From: Candidatus Woesearchaeota archaeon
GTDB taxonomy: Archaea; Nanobdellota; Nanobdellia; Woesearchaeales; J091
Reading direction: 5' to 3'
NCBI GenBank assembly: GCA_003695045.1
Contig: RFJB01000029.1
Span: forward strand, 1-5,869
Length of the DNA: 5,869 bases
Shown here piece by piece: positions 1-5,046 of the stretch (position 1 is its first letter; each line of letters begins with the position of its first letter). The position numbers and the translations under genes are program-made. Under the pieces are notes generated by a model that was not told the DNA's origin, ran no database searches, and saw only the letters and a list, made by a program, of their open reading frames with translations.

Positions 1-1551
1 GACATCCTCATCTTTTCTTCCGATGTTCTGCACTCCGATGTCTATTGCCGTCTTTCTGCTGCACCTGACTGTGCCGGGGCTTATTGCGGCTTCGGTAAAC
101 ACTATCTCGTGTGTTTCCTTCTTCATGGTGATTGTTTCCGAGTCGTCCTTTGCTGTAAAGACCTGACTTCTGTCGTCAGCGTTTCTTCCTTCAACGGTTA
201 TTTCGACATCATACTCGTCGCCGTTGTCAAAGTCCTCGTAGGGCATTGTCACAGTGAATGTCACTGTTTCCCTGTCGTCTGCGTCAAGGTTGAATTCGTC
301 GGATTCCTCCTCTATTTCGTCTCCATCGTCGTCTTCGAGATAGTGGCTGCCTCTTTTGAATCTGAGCGTCACAACGACATCTTCAAGGTCGATGTCTTCA
401 TCGGTGTTTTCCACCTCAACTTCCACGGTCAGTTCTTCTCCCGGCTTTACTTCATCATCGGCTCCGGGGGAATCAAGATTGACATCCCTGACTCTGAGTA
501 TTGACTCGACTTCTACGGTAAAGGTTGCTGTTGCCTGAACTCCTTCGTTGCTGTTGAATGTTATCGTTGTGGTGTATGTGCCGGTTTCCATCCTGCTCGG
601 AACGGTTGCTTCAACAACGAAGACGGTTGTCGTGTCAGTCAGGTCTGCTGTTTCAGGGTGGAATGAAAGCGTTATCCTGTTTCCCTGGGAGTCGTATAAG
701 CTGCTTTCCACGTATGTTGCGTTTATTCCCGTTATGTCTTCGTTGCCTGTTTTTGTGAGCGTTATGGTGGCGTTCCTGCTTTCTCCGGGCAGCGCCGTTG
801 TGCTTGCGTCTGTGGCAGTGAAAGAATAGACAGACGTCACATTCAGAACATAGGGTGTTGTCACGTTCTCTGTCTGGTCGTATGTGATGACTATCTCTCC
901 AGAGTAGCTTCCTGCCGGCTGCTGCGCGGGCACATTAATGCTGGCGCTGACAGTTTTTGTTTCATAGGGATTGAATGTCACGCTGGCGCTCTCAACAGAA
1001 AGCGTTTCAGAGCCCATGCTCAGGGTTCCGCTGAGCTGTCCTGTTACGGGCGCGTTTCTCTCGTTTTTGACTTCAAACGTTGCGGTATGGGTTGTTCCCG
1101 GAAGGGTTTCTTCCTGGCCTGCCTGCTGCGTCACGACAAGCCCCGCGCTCGTTTCGCTGACATTGACCTCGACGCTGAGAGTGTCTGTCGCGCCGCCTTC
1201 TGTCTCCGCTGTGAGAGTTCCTGTATAATGGCCAGCCACCTGGTCTGCGGGAACCACGACTTCCACTGTTATTGTTCTTTCCTCGCCCGGAGCGATGTTC
1301 TGCTCATCAGTTATGGGGCTTATGTTCAGCGTGTAGCTCTGGTATGTGAGCGTGTATCCTGAGAAGCTGGCATTTATGGTTTCGTTGCCGGTATTGTTTA
1401 TTTTGATGGTTGCGCTTACTGTGTCTCCCGGATCAGCGCTCATGCTGACAGCTTCATCACTGAATGCAATTCCTTCAGCGGCGATTGCTGAAACGGCTGA
1501 TATCATAAGAACCAAGATTGCAAATACGGTTATGAGCAGCGGTTTTTTCAT
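1..1551 (-). CDS. Secreted S-layer-like repeat protein (COG1361/CARDB-like Ig domains), partial at the C-terminus
   Basis: The start is ATG at 1551. The frame stays open for 517 codons to the window edge, so the C-terminus is missing. Residues 1-25 form a signal peptide: Lys2-Lys3, a hydrophobic core (about 5-19), then a small-residue stretch VSAIAA where cleavage is likely. The mature part is a tandem array of beta-sandwich-like units. A Pro-Gly near the start of each unit recurs at 41/42, 151/152, 255/256, 370/371 and 492/493. Four units end in a P-x(5-6)-G-x(1-2)-Y motif (Pro101, Pro208, Pro318, Pro437). This is the pattern of CARDB/NEW3-like domains in archaeal COG1361 'S-layer domain' proteins, which act at the cell surface. 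Seven N-glycosylation sequons (Asn52, 60, 130, 229, 237, 260, 277) lie in units 1-3. Unit 4 is instead rich in Asp/Glu. An S-layer subunit, an adhesin or another envelope protein are all possible; a C-terminal membrane anchor would lie outside the window. Confidence 0.85.
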   Translation of the reverse strand, partial: MKKPLLITVFAILVLMISAVSAIAAEGIAFSDEAVSMSADPGDTVSATIKINNTGNETINASFSGYTLTYQSYTLNISPITDEQNIAPGEERTITVEVVVPADQVAGHYTGTLTAETEGGATDTLSVEVNVSETSAGLVVTQQAGQEETLPGTTHTATFEVKNERNAPVTGQLSGTLSMGSETLSVESASVTFNPYETKTVSASINVPAQQPAGSYSGEIVITYDQTENVTTPYVLNVTSVYSFTATDASTTALPGESRNATITLTKTGNEDITGINATYVESSLYDSQGNRITLSFHPETADLTDTTTVFVVEATVPSRMETGTYTTTITFNSNEGVQATATFTVEVESILRVRDVNLDSPGADDEVKPGEELTVEVEVENTDEDIDLEDVVVTLRFKRGSHYLEDDDGDEIEEESDEFNLDADDRETVTFTVTMPYEDFDNGDEYDVEITVEGRNADDRSQVFTAKDDSETITMKKETHEIVFTEAAISPGTVRCSRKTAIDIGVQNIGRKDEDV

Positions 1552-1555
1552 ATTT

Positions 1556-1564
1556 TCAACCCCC
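1556..1564 (-). promoter_or_regulatory. Possible Shine-Dalgarno of the S-layer-like gene
   Basis: The minus strand reads GGGGGTTGA ending 4 nt before the ATG at 1551. It resembles the archaeal consensus GGAGGTGA with two differences, and its G run lies 8 nt from the start codon. This gene's predicted TATA box lies about 52 nt upstream of the start, so its mRNA should have a leader of roughly 25 nt, unlike the leaderless genes elsewhere in the window. Confidence 0.4.
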
Positions 1565-1599
1565 TACAGTTATCACGAATTGGTTGTATCTCTGTTGTT

Positions 1600-1607
1600 T
1601 TTATAAA
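1600..1607 (-). promoter_or_regulatory. TATA box for the S-layer-like gene
   Basis: The minus strand reads TTTATAAA, a near-ideal archaeal TATA element, preceded by the purine-rich stretch CGAAAGA that could serve as a BRE. Transcription should start about 25 nt downstream, near 1577, leaving a short 5' leader. Further AT-rich elements at 1644-1651 (TTTTAAAA) and 1656-1663 (TTTTTATA on minus) lie upstream; they could be extra promoter elements or part of the upstream gene's terminator. Confidence 0.55.
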
Positions 1608-1699
1608 TCTTTCGTTATTTTGGAGTGCTAACTATGTGTTCTATTTTAAAAGTGGTATAAAAATCTTCCTATTCTGGCAGGAAAGCGGGGCTCTGCAGC

Positions 1700-1716
1700 C
1701 AAAACGAAAAGAAACT
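1700..1716 (-). terminator. Possible T-rich archaeal terminator after the acidic protein gene
   Basis: On the minus strand, about 15 nt after the TAG at 1731-1733, the sequence reads GTTTCTTTTCGTTTT. This T-rich tract has no stem-loop before it, which is the usual look of an intrinsic archaeal terminator. A second T-tract (GATTTTTATA) follows near 1656-1665. The assignment rests on composition and position only. Confidence 0.35.
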
Positions 1717-1730
1717 CTCCGGGCAGCCGC

Positions 1731-2861
1731 CTACTGGCTCTTTCCGCCCGAATAATTGAAGATTCTGCTGAGGTCCGTCTGCTTCTTCTGTTCCTCTGTC
1801 AGTTCAGGCCTCTTTTCCTTCTTCTCAACAGGGATTTCCCTCGTGAACTCTTCTATTGCTTCCTCTTCCGAATCGTCCTCTTTCTCCTGATTACTGATTT
1901 CATCCTCTCCTGTTTCTGGCTCTTCTGTTGTCTGGCTGCTTTCTTCAGCATGCTCTTCTTCGGATTCTGTTTTGTCGTCTTCCTTCTGCTCCGGCGTTCC
2001 ATAGATTGCAGCCGCATCTTCAGCCATGAGCTCTGCAAGTGTTTTTTCTTCCTGAGTTATGTCATAATCCGGAGAAGAAGGGTCTTTGGTTGCCGCGTGT
2101 TCATCTTTGAGTTCTTCCGGCGGCTCCGGGACTTGCTCCTCGACAGGAGCCTCGCTGCTCTGCCCAACGGCGTCCTGCGCTGCTTCATGATTCTCCTCTG
2201 CCTTGTATTCTGAGAATATCGTGCTGCTTCCGACAGGTTCATCCTTCGTCTCCGAAGGATGCTCTGCTTCATGGTATTCCTCCATGAGTTCCTCGCTTGG
2301 CGCCGGCACTTCGTCTTCCGTTATCTCATCATCGTCCTGCTCCGGCATTTCCTGAGTTTCTTTTTGCGCCGGTCCTGCCGTCTCTTCCGCCGGCTTTTCA
2401 TAGGTTGTAGCCGCGGGTTCTTGATTCTCTTCTGCATACTCGGTCTGAGCGGGCGGATGTTGTTCAGGTTCCTCCTCAATAGGTGGCTGCGGCGAGGCAA
2501 TTGCATCGTCAACAATGCTTTCTTCCCTGAGAACATCTTCTGTGGTCTCCTCTCTGCGGATTTGCTCCGAAGGGCTTTCTTCAGGAGTGTACTCGCGCTC
2601 TTCTTCTGCGCTGTTTTCCATTTCGCTTTCGTCCGCCTCGTTTTCCTCTGCGAGTTCGTTTATCTCGTTCTGCACAATGTCTTTTTTCTCTTCGGGGGGC
2701 ATCTGCTGCATCATTTCCGCGTGCTTCTGCTCGGGGCTCTTGCTTCTTCTCAGTATGTTCTCAGCCATGTGGACTGCATCCTCCATGTTGGCTGCAATCC
2801 CCGTATCTTTGAGTGACTTGGCGAGCTTGTTTATCTTCTCAATGTCTGAAAGATAGGTCAT
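1731..2861 (-). CDS. Acidic, probably disordered protein with short helical N-terminus and C-terminal DLSRIFNY motif
   Basis: This is a 376-residue protein of unknown function. Residues 3-40 (from YLSDIEKI, then alternating hydrophobic and charged residues to ENILRR) look like a small two-helix unit, LAKSLKDTGIAANMEDAV. Residues 42-75 are a charged, coiled-coil-like helix. From about 66 to 342 the chain is dominated by Glu with Asp, Pro, Thr, Ser, Ala and Gln, has no Cys or Trp, and is likely disordered. It is broken by one hydrophobic stretch at 274-288 (TLAELMAEDAAAIYG). The tail turns basic (EKKEKRP, about 346-352) and ends with DLSRIFNYSGGKSQ, which looks like a short binding motif. There is no signal peptide or membrane segment, so it is probably cytosolic. 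A Shine-Dalgarno GGTGAT supports the start. It follows the flavin reductase gene by 26 nt and is probably co-transcribed. From memory, similar head-and-tail proteins occur as hypotheticals in DPANN archaea; a scaffold or adaptor role is only inference. Confidence 0.8.
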   Translation of the reverse strand: MTYLSDIEKINKLAKSLKDTGIAANMEDAVHMAENILRRSKSPEQKHAEMMQQMPPEEKKDIVQNEINELAEENEADESEMENSAEEEREYTPEESPSEQIRREETTEDVLREESIVDDAIASPQPPIEEEPEQHPPAQTEYAEENQEPAATTYEKPAEETAGPAQKETQEMPEQDDDEITEDEVPAPSEELMEEYHEAEHPSETKDEPVGSSTIFSEYKAEENHEAAQDAVGQSSEAPVEEQVPEPPEELKDEHAATKDPSSPDYDITQEEKTLAELMAEDAAAIYGTPEQKEDDKTESEEEHAEESSQTTEEPETGEDEISNQEKEDDSEEEAIEEFTREIPVEKKEKRPELTEEQKKQTDLSRIFNYSGGKSQ

Positions 2862-2866
2862 TTCGT

Positions 2867-2872
2867 ATCACC
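2867..2872 (-). promoter_or_regulatory. Shine-Dalgarno of the acidic protein gene
   Basis: The minus strand reads AAGGTGAT with 5 nt between the final T and the ATG at 2861. GGTGAT is the perfect complement of the archaeal 16S rRNA 3' tail. It is the clearest ribosome binding site in the window and fits translation from an internal position in a transcript shared with the gene upstream. Confidence 0.75.
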
Positions 2873-2887
2873 TTCGTTTTATTATCA

Positions 2888-3382
2888 TCATTCTCTTGTG
2901 GTTGTGAATGCCATCCCGCCCAGCTGGAACAGCCGTTTCTCGTTTTTTTCAGCGACAGAGTTCACGACCCTGCCGACATAAAATATGTGGTCTCCTGTTT
3001 CTATTGCCTCGACGACCTCGCATTCAATCCAGGCGCATGCCTCGCCTATTCTTGGAGCGTCTATCTTTTCGCATTCTTTCTTTGTCAAGCCGCAGTATGC
3101 GAACTTGTCGGTGTGCATTCCCGACACTGTTCCTGCTTTTACGGCAGCGTCTTTGAGATGCTCTCCGATGAAATTGACAGCAAAAACCCTTGAGTTGTCA
3201 ATGAGTTGTCTTGAAAAGCGGGTTTTGCCTATTGCGATTCCATAAAGGAAAGGATTATGGGAAAGCGGCGTATGCCATGCAACAGTGATTATGTTGTCCT
3301 TCTTCTGCTTTCTTCCCATTATCTCTGCTTCGTCCCTGCTTGTTACAAGCACTACCTGCCGCGGTTGGTATACTGATGCCAT
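2888..3382 (-). CDS. Flavin reductase-like FMN-binding protein (DIM6/NTAB, COG1853 family)
   Basis: This 164-residue single-domain protein has the flavin reductase split-barrel layout. It has an N-terminal strand before the core (RQVVLVTSR, 8-16), then NIITVAWHTPLSHNPFLYGIAIG (about 30-52), the FMN-phosphate and isoalloxazine-binding region of the family. Next come TRFSRQLIDNSRVFAVNF (54-71) and the late GDHIFYVGRVV strand (130-140) that closes the barrel. Family members bind FMN as dimers and transfer electrons from NAD(P)H to flavin or ferric iron; the Archaeoglobus ferric reductase is of this type and similar length. The physiological acceptor cannot be read here. The start lies 8 nt after the DUF1189 stop without a clear Shine-Dalgarno, but a TTTAAA box sits 27 nt upstream, pointing to a leaderless transcript. 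The acidic protein gene follows closely. Confidence 0.88.
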   Translation of the reverse strand: MASVYQPRQVVLVTSRDEAEIMGRKQKKDNIITVAWHTPLSHNPFLYGIAIGKTRFSRQLIDNSRVFAVNFIGEHLKDAAVKAGTVSGMHTDKFAYCGLTKKECEKIDAPRIGEACAWIECEVVEAIETGDHIFYVGRVVNSVAEKNEKRLFQLGGMAFTTTRE

Positions 3383-3390
3383 GTTAGGGA

Positions 3391-4173
3391 TTATTCTTTT
3401 GTTTTCTTTAAACTTTTCTCTTGAAACGCCGGTCCGGAGTCGGCGTTGAGCGCTATTCCGACAATGAAGTAAAATAAGAATGCAAGGTAGGGTATTCCGT
3501 ACATTCTGGTAAACTGCGTTCCTACCGCATCAAGAATTATCATCGGCGTGGCTGCATAGAATGCTATGTTTAGAACGTGCTTCGCCCTGACTCTTGTCTT
3601 CATGAGCTTTGTTATGACAAGAGCCAGGCCTGTTGCGAGGAGGACGAAAAAGAGATACTTGATGAGGTACGCAATAAACGAAATCATGAGAATGCCTGGC
3701 ATTATGAGCAGAATGAGCATCCACAGCAGAAACACAGCTTTTTCTCTGTTCTTGACAAGGTCTTTAAGGTCGGTCATGTTGTATTCCCTGCTTTTCGCAA
3801 GGGGAACTGAAGGCGCATAGTACATCTTTTCTTTTGTGATGAGGAGCGTTTCAGTGGTCCTGTTTTGCACGGCTCCTGTTGTGTCAATCGTTATTATGTT
3901 ATCTCCGGATGCCGACTTAAGGATGATTGGCTCTGTCATCTCCGCCTTTATGCTTATTTCCAACTGGGAGAACTTTTCAAGATTGCTTTCCAGCGCCTGC
4001 GGAACTTTTGCGAAGCCGGGAAGTCCGGCAAGCACAAGAACGAGAAACGCAAGCATCACTACGCTCACAAAGTAGTGGAACGCCTTTGCCGGGCTTCTTG
4101 TTGAGAGGTGCGCATAAGCGTTCGGATTAAGCGACTCAAGGAATGCCTTGAAGAAGGGTTTGATTGTTTTCAT
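3391..4173 (-). CDS. DUF1189 family membrane protein
   Basis: This 260-residue integral membrane protein fits the DUF1189 layout. An N-terminal amphipathic stretch (FFKAFLESLNPNAYAHL, 7-23) precedes TM1 at about 33-54. An extracytoplasmic domain of about 90 residues (56-145) has beta-like strands and the sequon Asn104-Arg-Thr. Four more hydrophobic segments follow at about 146-168, 171-188, 198-217 and 227-243, then a short Lys-rich cytoplasmic tail. Strongly family-like parts are FFKAFLESL...AYAHLSTRSPAKAF at the start and HVLNIAFYAATPMIIL (199-214) near the end. The family's function is unknown; it is common in Firmicutes and also occurs in archaea. The gene starts 32 nt after the methyltransferase stop and has its own TATA box in that gap, giving a likely leaderless mRNA. 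Co-function with its neighbours is not shown. Confidence 0.8.
   Translation of the reverse strand: MKTIKPFFKAFLESLNPNAYAHLSTRSPAKAFHYFVSVVMLAFLVLVLAGLPGFAKVPQALESNLEKFSQLEISIKAEMTEPIILKSASGDNIITIDTTGAVQNRTTETLLITKEKMYYAPSVPLAKSREYNMTDLKDLVKNREKAVFLLWMLILLIMPGILMISFIAYLIKYLFFVLLATGLALVITKLMKTRVRAKHVLNIAFYAATPMIILDAVGTQFTRMYGIPYLAFLFYFIVGIALNADSGPAFQEKSLKKTKE
3407..3412 (-). promoter_or_regulatory. TATA-like box inside the DUF1189 3' end, for the flavin reductase gene
   Basis: The minus strand reads GTTTAAAG with purine-rich GAGAAAA upstream. The centre lies about 27 nt before the ATG at 3382, the same spacing as at the other leaderless genes here. It lies within the last codons of the DUF1189 gene, where Lys/Phe codons also favour A and T, so chance is possible. 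Confidence 0.4.
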
Positions 4174-4197
4174 TGGTTTGCTCTTTATCCTGCGTGC

Positions 4198-4205
4198 TTA
4201 TATAA
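4198..4205 (-). promoter_or_regulatory. TATA box for the DUF1189 gene
   Basis: TTATATAA (palindromic) begins right next to the methyltransferase stop codon, with its centre about 28 nt before the ATG at 4173. Transcription should start within a few bases of the ATG, so the mRNA is leaderless or nearly so. No Shine-Dalgarno is seen in the gap, which agrees. Confidence 0.6.
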
Positions 4206-4691
4206 TTAACGCTTGCAGAGGAGGATTGTGTCGTGCCGGTGTTCCACTATTTTGATTATGTCAAATCTTCTTCGGATGCTTTCAATGATGTCTGCTGCTT
4301 TCCTGCTTTTTCTGAGAACGGTGATGCCGATGCGCGCGTTTTTCTTTGCCACTCTTGCCATTTCGTCAAGGGCTTTGTTCGGCTCATCCATGTTGTGGAT
4401 TGCGCTCACGCATATTATGATGTCAAATGTTCCGTCGGAATATGGAAGTTCTTCTCCTCTGCCTTCCCTGCATTTGGGGTTCATCCTGACGAGTTCCTTT
4501 GCAGGGTCTATTCCTTGGTACTGGCAGCTGAAGAACTCCTCAGCCCAGCCGGGTCCGCAACCCACGTCGAGCATTTTATCGTTTTTCCCGGGTTTTATCA
4601 GCTCGGCAAGTATCCTGAATTTTTCCGCCTGCTCCTCTTTGTGAAGCTGGAGGTATCCCTCTCCAAGTTCTGAGTAATAGTCTCCTGCCAT
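4206..4691 (-). CDS. Class I SAM-dependent methyltransferase (Methyltransf_11-like)
   Basis: This 161-residue protein is a compact Rossmann-fold methyltransferase. Motif I is LDVGCGPG at 41-48, the glycine-rich SAM loop. GIDPAKELV (60-68) carries the acidic residue Asp62 expected to hold the ribose hydroxyls of SAM. GRGEELPYSDGTFDIIIC (77-94) supplies the adenine-side loop and strand 4, followed by SAIHNM (96-101), where catalytic or substrate contacts sit in this family. The C-terminal part (121-161) supplies the last strands and ends in ILLCKR. It is shorter than the usual 200-250 residues, with no added substrate-binding domain, so the substrate (a small molecule, RNA or protein) cannot be predicted. 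The start at 4691 is supported by a TATA-like box 27 nt upstream; no Shine-Dalgarno is present, so a leaderless mRNA is likely. The protein looks complete and cytosolic. Confidence 0.88.
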   Translation of the reverse strand: MAGDYYSELGEGYLQLHKEEQAEKFRILAELIKPGKNDKMLDVGCGPGWAEEFFSCQYQGIDPAKELVRMNPKCREGRGEELPYSDGTFDIIICVSAIHNMDEPNKALDEMARVAKKNARIGITVLRKSRKAADIIESIRRRFDIIKIVEHRHDTILLCKR

Positions 4692-4713
4692 ATGCAGCGG
4701 GTTTTCTGGCAGG

Positions 4714-4722
4714 TATTAATTA
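4714..4722 (-). promoter_or_regulatory. TATA-like box for the methyltransferase gene (divergent intergenic region)
   Basis: The minus strand reads TAATTAATA, preceded by the purine-rich CAGAAAG. Its centre is about 27 nt from the ATG at 4691, predicting leaderless transcription. Because it is nearly palindromic it might also drive plus-strand transcription from about 4744, which would favour the alternative GTG start at 4762 of the small divergent gene. Confidence 0.5.
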
Positions 4723-4778
4723 CTTTCTGACTTCGTTCCCGACAGAAATAACTACTTAGAAGTGGTTAAAATAGTTAA

Positions 4779-4786
4779 TTTTTTAA
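4779..4786 (+). promoter_or_regulatory. TATA-like box for the small plus-strand gene
   Basis: The sequence TTTTTTAA is centred about 27 nt before the ATG at 4810, matching the spacing at the other leaderless genes. A second AT element, TTAAAATA at 4766-4773, lies just upstream. If this box is used, the true start is 4810 and the GTG at 4762 lies in the promoter. Confidence 0.4.
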
Positions 4787-4809
4787 GGGAGCGCTTTCTC
4801 CACCAAGTT

Positions 4810-5016
4810 ATGAATTACGATCCCGATAAGCCGACAGACATGCAGACCGCTATATTCTGGGCATACCACATTGAAAATCCCTGCGTGGATCCTGTTACTG
4901 GCAAGAACATCCGCGATTTCTACATCAGGGAAGCGGAGCAGACAGTGCTTCCCAAACTGAAGGACGATTATGCTGTCGCATTCCTCAGGAAGGTCATTGA
5001 CATGTACAGGAAATGA
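4810..5016 (+). CDS. Small protein of unknown function (68 aa)
   Basis: I do not recognise this protein. From ATG 4810 it has 68 residues; the same frame can be extended to a GTG at 4762 (84 residues). I prefer 4810 because the extra codons lie in an AT-rich stretch that looks like promoter and a TATA-like box sits 27 nt before 4810. The protein is soluble and compact: MNYDPDKPTDMQTAIFWAYH, an ENPCVDPVTGKNI turn (22-34) with the only Cys, then two likely helices (about 35-47 and 51-67) ending DMYRK. There is no signal peptide, membrane segment or Cys/His zinc cluster. The DPVTGK turn is not followed by Ser/Thr and is too short to be a Walker A. The next gene begins 30 nt later with its own TATA-like box, so the two may be independent. 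Codon composition resembles the neighbouring genes. Confidence 0.6.
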   Translation: MNYDPDKPTDMQTAIFWAYHIENPCVDPVTGKNIRDFYIREAEQTVLPKLKDDYAVAFLRKVIDMYRK

Positions 5017-5024
5017 TTTATTAA
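5017..5024 (+). promoter_or_regulatory. TATA box for the aminotransferase-like gene
   Basis: TTTATTAA directly follows the TGA of the small gene, with purine-rich AGGAAATGA upstream. The centre is about 27 nt before the ATG at 5047, predicting a leaderless transcript. The 30-nt gap contains no Shine-Dalgarno, in agreement. Confidence 0.55.
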
Positions 5025-5046
5025 TCCCCTTCTGTTTTCCTGCTGC

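Noticed and set aside
271..342. Acidic loop DDDGDEIEEE in the surface protein as an EF-hand or thrombospondin-type calcium site
   Set aside because: The spacing does not match the EF-hand loop: the Ile falls three residues after the Gly instead of two, and no second loop is present. General cation binding remains possible.
109..1606. Several plus-strand open frames of 60-131 residues across the surface protein gene
   Set aside because: They are antisense shadows of a 517-codon minus frame with a signal peptide and regular domain repeats. Their products are Val/Ser-rich without recognisable domains.
2259..2816. A 185-residue plus-strand open frame opposite the acidic protein gene
   Set aside because: It is rich in Phe, Leu, Arg and Cys because it is antisense to Glu/Asp/Lys codons. 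The opposite frame is longer, has a Shine-Dalgarno and gives a coherent protein.
4213..4673. Two long plus-strand frames (143 and 146 residues) opposite the methyltransferase gene
   Set aside because: The minus frame carries clear SAM-binding motifs; the plus frames give no recognisable protein.
4873..4911. DPVTGK in the small protein as a Walker A nucleotide-binding loop
   Set aside because: The motif lacks the GxxxxGK[ST] spacing and the Ser/Thr after Lys, and the protein is too small for a P-loop domain.
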